The translations under genes and the position numbers were made by a program. Shown here one piece after another: positions 1-6,488 of a stretch of 7,097 bases of DNA; positions within the stretch are counted from its first letter, which is position 1; each line of letters opens with the position of its first letter. The notes under the pieces were generated by a model. It was given only the letters and a program-made list of their open reading frames with translations, ran no database searches and was not told where the DNA came from. The stretch is from Acidovorax sp. (lineage in GTDB: Bacteria; Pseudomonadota; Gammaproteobacteria; Burkholderiales; Burkholderiaceae_C), in NCBI GenBank assembly GCA_011620245.1, contig WOZN01000088.1, positions 1 to 7,097 on the forward strand, given 5' to 3'.

Positions 1-1788
1 GGCAACCGCGTCACCTGCCGCGACTGGTTCCAGCTCTCGCTCAAGGAAGGCCTCACGGTCTTTCGCGACCAGGAATTCAGCCAGGACCTGGCGGGCAGCC
101 CCTCGGCCCGCGCAGTCAAGCGCATCGAAGACGTGCGCGTGCTGCGCACCGCGCAGTTCCCCGAGGACGCCGGCCCCATGGCGCACCCCGTGCGGCCCGA
201 CAGCTACATCGAGATCAACAACTTCTACACCGTCACCATCTACGAAAAGGGTGCGGAAGTGGTGCGCATGCAGCACAACCTGGTGGGCCGCGAAGGCTTC
301 GCCTTGGGGCTGAAGCTGTATTTCAAGCGCCACGACGGCCAGGCCGTAACCTGCGACGACTTCGTGCAGGCCGTTGCCGATGCCAACCCGCAAAGCCCCC
401 TGGCCCAGCACCTGCCGCAGTTCAAGCGCTGGTACAGCCAGGCCGGCACGCCGCGCGTGCACGCCACGGGCCGCTACGACGCCGCCACGCGCAGCTATGC
501 GCTCACGCTGTCGCAAAGCTGCGCGCCCACGCCCGGCCAGCCCGAAAAGCTGCCCTTCGTCATCCCGGTAGAGCTGGGCCTGATGGACGCCGCCACCGGC
601 GCCGCCCTGCCCCTGCACCTGTCGGGCGAAAGCGCCACGGGCGCCACCTCCCGCGTCGCGGTGCTCACCGAGGCGTCGCAGACACTGACCTTCACCAACC
701 TGGATGCCGAGCCCGTACCCTCGCTGCTGCGCGGCTTCAGCGCGCCCGTGGTGCTGGACATCGAGTACACCGATGCCCAGTTGCTCACGCTGCTGGCGCA
801 CGACGCCGACGCCTTCAACCGCTGGGAGGCCGGCCAGCGCCTGGCGCTGCGCATAGCTATCAATACAATAGCTGCAAGCGCTTACCAGATAAGCGCTGGA
901 GGCAGTTTTGACCATAAAATCCTCTCGCCGGCGTTTGTGGCGGCCATGCGCGGCGTGCTGCGCAACCCGCTGCTCGATGCAGCCTTCAAGGAGCTGGTCC
1001 TGACCCTGCCCTCCGAAACCTACATCGCCGAGCAGCTCGACGTGGTCGACCCCCAACGCATCCACGCCGTGCGCGAAGCCATGCGCGAAGAACTGGCGCT
1101 GGCACTGCAGGCCGACTGGGAATGGGCCTGGGAGCAAAACCAGGACACTGGCGGCTACCGTCCCGACCCGGTCTCGTCCGGCCGCCGCGCGCTCAGCGGC
1201 ATGGCATTGCACATGCTGTGCATCGCTGCCCAGCGCACAGGCGACGCGGTCTGGCCCGGCAAGGCCTACCAGCGCTTCAAGGCGGCTGCCAACATGACCG
1301 ACCGCTTCAATGCACTTACCGCGCTGGTGGCCAGCGGCAGCGAACTGGCGGCGCCCGCCCTCGCGCGCTTTCACGCATTGTTCAAGGACGAGCCGCTGGT
1401 CATCGACAAGTGGTTCGCCTTGCAGGCGGGCGCGCCCGACCGGGGCGGCAACGTGCTGCCCATCGTGCGCCAGCTCATTGAGCACCCGGACTTCAGCCTC
1501 AAGAACCCCAACCGCGCGCGCAGCGTGATCTTCAGCTACTGCAGCGCCAACCCCGGCGCCTTCCACCGCGCCGACGCGGCCGGCTACGTGTTCTGGAGCG
1601 ACCGCGTGATCGAGCTGGACGCCATCAACCCGCAGGTGGCCGCGCGCCTGGCCCGCGCCCTCGACCGCTGGAAAAAGCTGGCCGAACCCTGGCGCAGCGG
1701 CGCCCGCAAGGCCATCGCCCGCGTGGCCGCACGCGAGGGCCTGAGCAACGACGTGCGCGAGGTCGTCACCCGCGCATTGGCCGATTGA
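1..1788 (+). CDS. pepN: Aminopeptidase N (M1 family), 5'-truncated by window edge
   Basis: The reading frame is open from base 1, so the gene enters from the left; 595 residues are visible of a family length near 880-900. PepN is a cytoplasmic zinc exopeptidase that removes N-terminal residues from peptides. The window starts just after the HEXXH motif: the first residues read GNRVTCRDWFQLSLKEGLTV, and Glu16 is the third zinc ligand (E. coli Glu320). Tyr81 in YEKGAEV matches the transition-state tyrosine (E. coli Tyr381); the spacing is four residues longer because of an insertion in the SQDLAGSPSARAV loop. FERHDG/CDDFVQA-like and RWYSQAGTP segments follow, then the helical C-terminal domain ending in VREVVTRALAD. 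Residues about 285-306 are encoded by a palindromic repeat, and this stretch is about seven residues longer than in E. coli. The stop is TGA at 1786-1788; fbp follows after 160 bp on the same strand. Confidence 0.96.
   Translation, partial: GNRVTCRDWFQLSLKEGLTVFRDQEFSQDLAGSPSARAVKRIEDVRVLRTAQFPEDAGPMAHPVRPDSYIEINNFYTVTIYEKGAEVVRMQHNLVGREGFALGLKLYFKRHDGQAVTCDDFVQAVADANPQSPLAQHLPQFKRWYSQAGTPRVHATGRYDAATRSYALTLSQSCAPTPGQPEKLPFVIPVELGLMDAATGAALPLHLSGESATGATSRVAVLTEASQTLTFTNLDAEPVPSLLRGFSAPVVLDIEYTDAQLLTLLAHDADAFNRWEAGQRLALRIAINTIAASAYQISAGGSFDHKILSPAFVAAMRGVLRNPLLDAAFKELVLTLPSETYIAEQLDVVDPQRIHAVREAMREELALALQADWEWAWEQNQDTGGYRPDPVSSGRRALSGMALHMLCIAAQRTGDAVWPGKAYQRFKAAANMTDRFNALTALVASGSELAAPALARFHALFKDEPLVIDKWFALQAGAPDRGGNVLPIVRQLIEHPDFSLKNPNRARSVIFSYCSANPGAFHRADAAGYVFWSDRVIELDAINPQVAARLARALDRWKKLAEPWRSGARKAIARVAAREGLSNDVREVVTRALAD
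853..920 (+). repeat. REP-like palindromic repeat inside pepN
   Basis: This stretch stands out as AT-rich within GC-rich coding sequence. Its centre is a perfect 8-bp inverted repeat, AGCGCTTA (877-884) and TAAGCGCT (890-897), around a CCAGA loop. It is flanked by ATAGCTAT/AATAGCTGC on the left and GGAGGCAGTTTTGACC with ATAAAAT on the right. From memory this resembles a dispersed intergenic repeat common in Comamonadaceae genomes; that link was not checked. It is read through in frame and encodes roughly IAINTIAASAYQISAGGSF in PepN, at a linker where E. coli PepN has a shorter, unrelated segment. The palindrome is certain; its membership of a dispersed family is inference. Confidence 0.72.
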
Positions 1789-1789
1789 A

Positions 1790-1880
1790 ATGCGCCCCCT
1801 GAGCCGCTTCGCGCCTTCCCCCTCACGGGGGACGCCCCCCTGGCCCGGCAAAGCCGGATCCACGGTGGCACTGGCTTTGG
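1790..1880. repeat. Hairpin-rich pepN-fbp spacer, probable dispersed intergenic repeat
   Basis: The spacer between pepN and fbp contains two perfect small hairpins: TCCCCC-TCAC-GGGGGA (1817-1832) and CCGGC-AAA-GCCGG (1845-1857). No T-run follows either one, so they are poor intrinsic terminators. The block with CCCCCTGAGCCGCTTCGCG and the CCGGCAAAGCCGGATCCACG segment resembles intergenic repeats recalled from Acidovorax-type genomes (unchecked). It may limit readthrough from pepN or stabilise its mRNA. No convincing promoter pair for fbp could be picked in the remaining spacer (1881-1948), although TTTTATAG near 1890 is a weak -10 candidate. Confidence 0.45.
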
Positions 1881-1948
1881 ACGCGCCCGTTTTATAGGCT
1901 GCGCGGGGCATGCAGCGACCTACTGGATTCATGAAAGGAAAATTTGAG

Positions 1949-2956
1949 ATGGCAAACAAAATCAGCCTGACCCGCTACCTCATCGAACAGCAGCGCGTTA
2001 ACGGTCTCATCCCCGGACAGCTGCGCCTGCTGCTGGAAGTGGTGGCACGCGCCTGCAAGAGCATCAGCCACGCCGTCAACAAAGGGGCCCTCGGGGGCAT
2101 GCTCGGCAGCACCGAGAGCGAGAACGTGCAGGGCGAAATCCAGAAGAAGCTCGACATCATCGCCAACGAAGTGCTCATCGAAGCCAACGAATGGGGCGGC
2201 CACCTCGCCGGCATGGCCAGCGAGGAAATGGACGGCATCTACGTGGTGCCCAACCGCTACCCCAAGGGCGAATACCTGCTGCTGTTCGACCCCCTCGACG
2301 GCTCCAGCAACATTGACGTGAACGTGAGCATCGGCACCATCTTCAGCGTGCTCAGGATGCCCGAAGACGACCGCGGCGTGGACGAAGGCGATTTCCTGCA
2401 ACCCGGCAGCCAGCAGGTGGCCGCCGGCTACTGCGTCTATGGCCCGCAAACCACGCTGGTGCTCACCGTGGGCAACGGCGTGGCCATGTTCACGCTCGAC
2501 CGCGAACAGGGCTCGTTCGTGCTCACCCAGGAAAACATGCGCATTCCCGAGGACACCCAGGAATTCGCCATCAACATGAGCAACATGCGCCACTGGGACG
2601 AGCCCGTGAAACGCTATATCGACGAATGCCTGCAAGGCAAGGAAGGCCCGCGCGGCAAGGACTTCAACATGCGCTGGGTCGCCAGCATGGTGGCCGACGT
2701 GCACCGCATCATGACCCGCGGCGGCATCTTCCTGTACCCCTGGGACAAACGCGAGCCGAACAAGCCCGGCAAGCTGCGCCTGATGTACGAGGCCAACCCC
2801 ATGGGCTGGCTCATCGAACAGGCTGGCGGCGCCGCCACCAACGGCAGGCAACGCATCCTCGACATCCAGCCCACGCAACTGCATGAACGCGTCAGCGTGA
2901 TCCTGGGCTCAAAAAATGAGGTGAAGCGCGTGACAAGCTATCATTCCAAGCTATAA
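1949..2956 (+). CDS. fbp: Fructose-1,6-bisphosphatase class I
   Basis: It hydrolyses fructose 1,6-bisphosphate to fructose 6-phosphate and phosphate, the committed gluconeogenic step, in the cytoplasm and with Mg2+. The 335 residues match the family length (about 332-335). The metal-binding core [14 protein letters not shown] lies at residues 112-125, with Asp114 and Asp117 as ligands. An acidic EEMDGIY segment lies near residue 92, and the substrate/active-site stretch [20 protein letters not shown] at 275-294 includes Lys275 and Glu281. The start [15 protein letters not shown] is preferred over upstream in-frame ATGs at 1910 and 1931 because AAGGA (1935-1939) is well spaced before 1949 and family N-termini begin this way. 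The gene is co-directional with pepN but separated by a repeat-like spacer. The stop TAA (2954-2956) overlaps the likely -10 hexamer of the following tRNA gene. Confidence 0.97.
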   Translation: MANKISLTRYLIEQQRVNGLIPGQLRLLLEVVARACKSISHAVNKGALGGMLGSTESENVQGEIQKKLDIIANEVLIEANEWGGHLAGMASEEMDGIYVVPNRYPKGEYLLLFDPLDGSSNIDVNVSIGTIFSVLRMPEDDRGVDEGDFLQPGSQQVAAGYCVYGPQTTLVLTVGNGVAMFTLDREQGSFVLTQENMRIPEDTQEFAINMSNMRHWDEPVKRYIDECLQGKEGPRGKDFNMRWVASMVADVHRIMTRGGIFLYPWDKREPNKPGKLRLMYEANPMGWLIEQAGGAATNGRQRILDIQPTQLHERVSVILGSKNEVKRVTSYHSKL

Positions 2957-2957
2957 T
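2930..2957 (+). promoter_or_regulatory. Predicted sigma70 promoter of tRNA-Thr, embedded in the end of fbp
   Basis: GTGACA (2930-2935, five of six matches to TTGACA), a 16-bp spacer, and a perfect TATAAT (2952-2957). Transcription would begin around 2963-2965, a few bases before the tRNA at 2969. The -10 box contains the fbp stop codon TAA. The tRNA could also be served by readthrough from fbp, since no terminator separates them. Confidence 0.7.
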
Positions 2958-2968
2958 TTGAGACTTAC

Positions 2969-3044
2969 GCCGGTGTAGCTCAGTCGGTAGAGCAGCTCAT
3001 TCGTAATGAGAAGGTCGGGTGTTCGATTCATCTCTCCGGCACCA
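2969..3044 (+). tRNA. tRNA-Thr (anticodon CGT), CCA encoded
   Basis: 76 nt that fold as a cloverleaf: D stem GCTC/GAGC, seven-base anticodon loop TTCGTAA with CGT at positions 34-36 (reads ACG), T loop TTCGATT, and the terminal CCA encoded. It is close to E. coli thrW, including the G27-A43 non-pair at the top of the anticodon stem. The acceptor stem is fully paired except U6 against U67 (2974 and 3035). Bases from position 29 onward are duplicated at 6627, so the 3' half here is the copy at the attL side of the integrated element. tRNA-Thr(CGT) genes are known integration targets in E. coli (thrW). Confidence 0.97.
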
Positions 3045-3090
3045 AGTCAATAAAGGAAACCCTGCTATTCGAAAGATAGCGGGGTTTTTT
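2997..3090 (+). repeat. attL core: 94-bp direct repeat, left copy
   Basis: Identical base for base to 6627-6720 (offset 3,630). It starts at tRNA position 29 in the anticodon stem and ends in the terminator T-run; the bases just outside differ (c2996 against g6626, t3091 against g6721). Duplication of a tRNA 3' half flanking a tyrosine integrase gene is the standard mark of site-specific integration. The strand exchange probably happened near the anticodon loop, as for other integrases using this part of a tRNA gene. Confidence 0.95.
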
Positions 3091-3091
3091 T
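3057..3091 (+). terminator. Intrinsic terminator of tRNA-Thr
   Basis: A 9-bp stem CCCTGCTAT (3060-3068) / ATAGCGGGG (3076-3084), with one T-G pair, surrounds a TCGAAAG loop. An AAA/TTT extension and a run of seven T (3085-3091) complete it. It lies inside the direct repeat, so the element copy replaces the host terminator exactly. Confidence 0.93.
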
Positions 3092-3103
3092 GTTTTTCGG
3101 GGT

Positions 3104-3124
3104 TTTGGAGACTTTTTGGAGACT
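3104..3124 (+). promoter_or_regulatory. Putative integrase arm-type site, left copy
   Basis: A 21-bp sequence made of TTTGGAGACT, one T, and TTTGGAGACT again. It recurs exactly at 6489-6509 in the same orientation. It sits 14 bp inside attL. Tandem short boxes flanking a core at both element ends are what P4-type integrases bind through their N-terminal arm domain; the binding itself is inferred. Confidence 0.7.
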
Positions 3125-3132
3125 TCTGCAAC

Positions 3133-3155
3133 AAAAAAGCCCCACGGCGGGGGCT
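3133..3155 (-). terminator. Minus-strand intrinsic terminator near attL
   Basis: Reading on the minus strand, AGCCCC (3155-3150) and GGGGCT (3143-3138) form a 6-bp stem with a six-base loop, followed by a T-run (A-run 3133-3138 on the plus strand). It lies 180 bp downstream of the DUF4124-like gene and would stop minus-strand transcription before it crosses the tRNA gene. Confidence 0.75.
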
Positions 3156-3336
3156 AATTCACGCTTTAAATTTCACATCATGAAAAACATACCTGATTTT
3201 AGACTTTCAAAATTAAGTTTAGGTCGGGGTCTTCGTGCCCGCGGTGCTTCTATTTAGCTCTCAGGGTCCCCCTATGCGCATCCGTAGTCGCGCAGGTGGG
3301 ACTGTGTTGAGGTACTTGGTTTGGAGGAGGTGTGCG
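3156..3336. other. Noncoding stretch without a recognisable gene
   Basis: The first half (about 3156-3220) is markedly AT-rich and the second half is GC-rich. A 25-codon plus-strand ORF at 3180-3257 has no ribosome binding site and no recognised sequence. It may be the 3' untranslated region of the DUF4124-like gene, or remains of lost cargo. Confidence 0.5.
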
Positions 3337-3783
3337 TCACTTCTGGATAGCAGTGACCACTCCGTTATCGACGTAGACGTAGCGAATGGCGCTGTGGTCA
3401 ATCACGTATTGCTTGCGTACACCACCCGCAGTTACCGTCTGGTTCACTTTGTTCACACCGTACAGGCCAGGTCGTGTGCACAAAAAATCCGCCTCTGACA
3501 TGCCGATGTCGGGCATACGCTCTAGCTTCGGGCCGCAAGCTACCCCTGCCGCTTTAAGGCTCTTAATGTAGTCATCGTTTGCGCGCTTAAGGTCCTTAAA
3601 CATGGCGTCGATGGGCCTTTCGGGCTCCGTCGAAGGCGCCGTGTTGTGCAGTTTGACTTTCTCGCTTTGCTGCGGGCACGGCTCATTCTGGTAGGACACC
3701 TTGCCTGCTGCATCGACGCATTTATTGACAGCCCATGCGGGGACGGCAAATATCGTGAAGACGATGGCAGCAAGGTATTTCAC
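3337..3783 (-). CDS. Small secreted DUF4124-like protein, function unknown
   Basis: 148 residues. The start is GTG at 3783, supported by a strong GGAGG five bases upstream. Residues 1-18 form a signal peptide ending PAWA, so the product is probably periplasmic. Residues 20-38 (NKCVDAAGKVSYQNEPCPQ) fit the DUF4124 pattern, a short domain common in beta- and gammaproteobacterial exported proteins. Residues about 55-80 are charged and helical. Residues 91-147 include IGMSEADFLCTRP, a VNQTVTAGGVRKQYV strand pair and IRYVYVDNGVVTAIQ, which resembles the small SmpA/DUF2845-like alpha-beta fold. Cysteines at 22, 36, 83 and 102 could form two disulfides. It lies alone between the left end of the element and the IS630 remnant and reads toward attL. 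It may be cargo of the element; no biochemical role is assigned. Confidence 0.85.
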   Translation of the reverse strand: MKYLAAIVFTIFAVPAWAVNKCVDAAGKVSYQNEPCPQQSEKVKLHNTAPSTEPERPIDAMFKDLKRANDDYIKSLKAAGVACGPKLERMPDIGMSEADFLCTRPGLYGVNKVNQTVTAGGVRKQYVIDHSAIRYVYVDNGVVTAIQK

Positions 3784-3816
3784 GGTAGCCTCCGATGGTG
3801 ATACAGCAATTGGTAC

Positions 3817-4488
3817 ATGTTAGCCGCAGGCAGCAGCCTCTCGCGCCCGCGATATCAATCCACTGACCGCGCTCAGGTAGTTATCTTGCACTTCGGGCAG
3901 CAGCGACCTAAACGATTCACTGAAGTGGACGCCATCGTCCTGAGCGTGGACGAGAAGCCCTCCATCCAGACAATCACGCGTCCAGCGGGTTTTGTTCCGG
4001 CCGGCAAGAAAGTGGTGCAAGGCGACAAGAGCACCTACAAGCGCAACGGCACCATCACACTATTTGCGGCTCTGGAAGTGGCGACCGGAAAAGTGATTGG
4101 CAAGATGAACAAAACCAAGACGCGCAAGGATTTCCTGGCCTTCATGGACGAGGTCGTGGCTTCTACAGCCACCGGCAAGGTCTTGCACGTCGTGATGGAC
4201 AACCTGTCGACCCACAAAAAGTGCGATGAGTGGCTGGCCCGGCATCCGAACGTGAAATTTCACTACACCCCGACGTCGGCCAGTTGGCTCAATCAGGTCG
4301 AAATCTGGTTCGGCATCCTCACTCGCAAGTCCCTCAAGGGGGCCAGCTTCGCCAGTGTCGATGCCTTGGTTGCGCATATTGGCGCCTACCTCAAGGCCTA
4401 CAACCAGAACCCGGCGCCCTTTGTTTGGAAAAAACGCGAGGTGCGGGGCACGCAGCTTCGCAATACCGCGAGGAACTTCACCAATTAA
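3817..4488 (+). pseudogene. IS630-family transposase remnant, N-terminus missing
   Basis: The open frame gives 223 residues, but family similarity begins only at about residue 39 (AIVLSVDEKPSIQ). The usual N-terminal helix-turn-helix region (over 100 residues) is absent, and the first roughly 36 codons look unrelated. The catalytic DDE domain is intact: Asp45 in SVDEK, Asp128 in VMDNLSTHK, Glu162 in TSASWLNQVEIWF, with 33 residues between the last two. The C-terminus FVWKKREVRGTQLRNT is the normal family end. The ATG at 3817 lacks a ribosome binding site. Flanking terminal inverted repeats were not found. It converges on higA with only 22 bp between the stops. Without its DNA-binding part it is very probably inactive, unless translated as a partial protein. 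Confidence 0.9.
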
Positions 4489-4510
4489 ACACTAGCTGGG
4501 GCAAAAACGG

Positions 4511-4801
4511 TCAGGCGTGCGCGGCCTGGGGCTCGATACGCACCACGGCGCGGGCTCCTACGGCCTGGGCATAGCGCTGCACTGTGCGCATGGATGGGAT
4601 GCTCTTTCCACCCTCCAGACGTGCAATCACGCTTTGCGTGGTGCCCATGCGTTCGGCCACGTCGCTTTGCGTCAGCCCGGCGCGGCTGCGGGCTGCAATT
4701 AGTTCGCGGGCCATGTCGAATTCAGCGGCTTGGCTTTCGTAGGCGGCCTTGGCTGCGGGGTCTTCCAGCAGTTCGCGTTTGATGTCTTTCAGGGTTTTCA
4801 T
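4511..4801 (-). CDS. higA: HigA-type antitoxin, XRE-family regulator
   Basis: 96 residues. Residues about 34-82 form an XRE/Cro helix-turn-helix (ARSRAGLTQSDVAERMG, TTQSVIARLEGGKSIPS, then a helix ending AQAVGA). The charged N-terminus (residues 1-33) probably contacts the toxin. As in other higBA systems it follows the toxin gene; the start overlaps the toxin stop by four bases (ATGA, 4798-4801). A strong GGAGG (minus strand, 4813-4809) sits seven bases before the start. Expected role: neutralise the toxin and repress the operon. The gene symbol reflects family and gene order and was not established by a database match. The stop is 22 bp from the end of the convergent IS630 remnant; no terminator is visible between them. 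Confidence 0.92.
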   Translation of the reverse strand: MKTLKDIKRELLEDPAAKAAYESQAAEFDMARELIAARSRAGLTQSDVAERMGTTQSVIARLEGGKSIPSMRTVQRYAQAVGARAVVRIEPQAAHA

Positions 4802-5121
4802 GTTGCGGCCTCCAGGCGTTTGCGGGCGGTTTCCAATGCGCTGCGGGGCGTGGTTTGGGTCTTTTTCACAAACACATGCAGCACCAGCAGGCGGCGGCCT
4901 TGGATGGCGGCATACACGGCGCGGGCGATACCGTCACGGCCTTGCATTCGCATCTCCCACAGCTTGCCCTCCAGCGGGCGAATATGCGGCAGTCCAACAC
5001 GCTGCGGGCCAAAGTCTTGCAGCAGTTCGGCAATGTGCACAAACCGGGCTTGCATATCGGCGGGAAGCGCTTTCAGCTCAGGCTCTGCCAGCGGGTGCAA
5101 TGTCACTGTCCAAGTGTTCAT
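4798..5121 (-). CDS. higB: HigB/RelE-ParE superfamily toxin (Gp49-like)
   Basis: 107 residues, typical for the phage-derived Gp49-like (DUF891) branch of RelE/ParE toxins, which in studied cases are mRNA interferases. Key stretch: HIRPLEGKLWEMRMQGRDGIAR (residues 46-67), then the strand VYAAIQGRRLLVLHVFVKKTQ (69-89) and a basic C-terminal helix TPRSALETARKR. These carry the family KLWE-R and H-F-KK pattern expected for RNA contact and catalysis. It is the first gene of the pair and starts 21 bp after the int stop on the same strand. Only a weak ribosome binding site is seen before its ATG, next to a small hairpin, whereas the antitoxin has a strong one. No frame damage is seen. Confidence 0.92.
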   Translation of the reverse strand: MNTWTVTLHPLAEPELKALPADMQARFVHIAELLQDFGPQRVGLPHIRPLEGKLWEMRMQGRDGIARAVYAAIQGRRLLVLHVFVKKTQTTPRSALETARKRLEAAT

Positions 5122-5124
5122 AGT

Positions 5125-5140
5125 ATAGCTTTTTTGCTAT
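5125..5140 (-). promoter_or_regulatory. Small inverted repeat before the toxin start
   Basis: ATAGC and GCTAT arms (5 bp) surround a six-base A/T loop in the 21-bp gap between int and higB, three bases before the toxin ATG. In RNA this could reduce access to the toxin start. The stem is short and AT-rich, so the effect may be small. No T-run follows on the minus strand, so it is not a terminator. Confidence 0.4.
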
Positions 5141-5142
5141 TT

Positions 5143-6477
5143 TCAGGCCACCACGCGCAGCGCACCGGGCGCGGCCTGGGCATCAAACTGCACACCGGCA
5201 AGGCTCAGGATATGGCCTTCTATCTGCTCAAGAAACGGGCGCAGGGCATCAATGCTGCGGGGTCTGTAGCCCTCGGCTGTTGCGCTTGGCTTGTGGCCCA
5301 TCACTTGCGCGATAGCCCCGGCAGGTGCCCCGGCAGCCTCTCCCAGCAGCAAAAAGGAACGGCGCAGCCCGTGGATTGTCAGGCCCTCGATTGCAGCGCT
5401 TTGCAGGGCCTTTGCATGGCTGTTGCGGGTGTCCGTAATGCGCCCTGCCTTGCCTGTGCTGGCGAACACATACGGCCCCACCCTGGGCAGCGTTGCCAGC
5501 ATGTGCGCCAGGTATGGGCTCAGGGGAATTGTTCGGGTTGTTTCCACCTTGTCGGCTATGGTCAGCTTGCGCCATTGAAAATCCACGTTCGCCCACGTCA
5601 GGGCAGCCAGTTCTTCACGGCGGGCACCAGTCAGCAGCAGGGCGCGCAGATAGGCGCTTGCGGTGCGGTTGCTCAGTTGCTCCACGCCCGCCCACCAGCC
5701 CGGCACCTGTGCGGCTTCGAGGGCGTCGGTGCGGCGGGTGTTGCTGGGCAGGTTCTCGACAATGGCGGCGGCCTTGCCAGCATCGCGGTCTGTCAGGCTC
5801 CGATACTCGGGGCGGGCAGCGCACCAGCGCAGGAAACCCCGGAACATCATCAGGGCGCGGGCGGCTTGGTGCTTACCTGCCACAGCTTCGCGGTCGTACC
5901 AGCTTTTTAGCGTGTCCTCGTTCACCTCACCCAGCGGCAGCGCCAGCAGCGGATACAGCGGCCCCGGCCTTGTCACGCCCTGCCCTCGCTTTTTCTTTTC
6001 GCCACCGGGCGCGGCCATCGCCTCCAGGTCGGCACGGTAACGGGGTTTCCAGGCGTCCCGGCGCTTGGGCCTGCCGTTTTCCAGATACAGCGGCCACACC
6101 TCGCCCACGGTCAGGGCCTTGGCAGTTGCTGCGGCCTTCGCGGCGGCTTTCGTTGCGGCTTGTTCGCGCTCTGCATCGCGTGGGTCAATCCCTCGTTCTG
6201 CCATGCCGCGCAGTCGGTGCGCTTCCTCGCGTGCGTCAGACAGCCCGATGGCTGGCCACGCGCCTAGCGAGCGCTTCAGCAACGCGCCTTTAATGCGGGC
6301 CTCGAAACTCCAATGCTTGCCGGCGTGGGTGATTCGCAGGCGCAATCCGGGCTTTTCCGCATCCTTTAGCAGCACCTCGGTTTCGCCAGGCGGGCACGTG
6401 GCGCGCTCTAGGAGACCGTTGGTGAGATTGTGGGCGGCTCTGTAGTCGATAGGTGCGTGTCGTGCGGGGCGGGCCAT
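5143..6477 (-). CDS. P4-type tyrosine site-specific integrase
   Basis: 444 residues with the start placed at ATG 6477 (MARPARHAPIDYR). GGAA lies just before it, the upstream 29-codon extension would cover the arm-like repeat, and the predicted transcript begins near 6569. An N-terminal arm-binding domain (DUF4102 type, about residues 20-100) includes VLLKDAEKPGLRLRI and a LGAWPAIGLSDAR segment. An Ala-rich helical linker (about 102-121) and a SAM-like core-binding domain follow. The catalytic domain has every expected residue: Arg286 (TGARREEL), Lys310, His369 and Arg372 (HGLRRSF), His395 (MGHK) and Tyr404 (EGYRPR). It would cut and join attP and attB in tRNA-Thr. Unusually for this class, int lies at the end away from the intact tRNA and reads toward it. 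higB and higA follow on the same strand. Confidence 0.95.
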   Translation of the reverse strand: MARPARHAPIDYRAAHNLTNGLLERATCPPGETEVLLKDAEKPGLRLRITHAGKHWSFEARIKGALLKRSLGAWPAIGLSDAREEAHRLRGMAERGIDPRDAEREQAATKAAAKAAATAKALTVGEVWPLYLENGRPKRRDAWKPRYRADLEAMAAPGGEKKKRGQGVTRPGPLYPLLALPLGEVNEDTLKSWYDREAVAGKHQAARALMMFRGFLRWCAARPEYRSLTDRDAGKAAAIVENLPSNTRRTDALEAAQVPGWWAGVEQLSNRTASAYLRALLLTGARREELAALTWANVDFQWRKLTIADKVETTRTIPLSPYLAHMLATLPRVGPYVFASTGKAGRITDTRNSHAKALQSAAIEGLTIHGLRRSFLLLGEAAGAPAGAIAQVMGHKPSATAEGYRPRSIDALRPFLEQIEGHILSLAGVQFDAQAAPGALRVVA

Positions 6478-6488
6478 ACATTTTCCAA

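Noticed and set aside
1817..1857. Intrinsic terminator for pepN at the spacer hairpins
   Set aside because: The stems are good but no T-run follows; kept only as a repeat-like spacer.
1892..2884. Long 330-codon open frame on the minus strand across fbp
   Set aside because: It is the antisense shadow of fbp, with His/Val/Ala-rich low-information sequence typical of reversed GC-rich codons.
2935..2954. Direct repeat AAGCTAT twice at the end of fbp
   Set aside because: Seven bases is too short to carry weight, and it is explained by coding sequence and the -10 box.
3180..3257. 25-codon plus-strand ORF near attL
   Set aside because: No ribosome binding site and no recognisable sequence; too short to support.
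5122..5127. TATACT just before the toxin ATG as a -10 box for higBA
   Set aside because: Transcription would begin inside the toxin coding region and no matching -35 box lies 16-18 bp upstream.
4855..5910. 351-codon plus-strand open frame across higB and int
   Set aside because: It is a shadow of two well-supported minus-strand genes; its composition is Gln/Cys/His-rich with no domain pattern.
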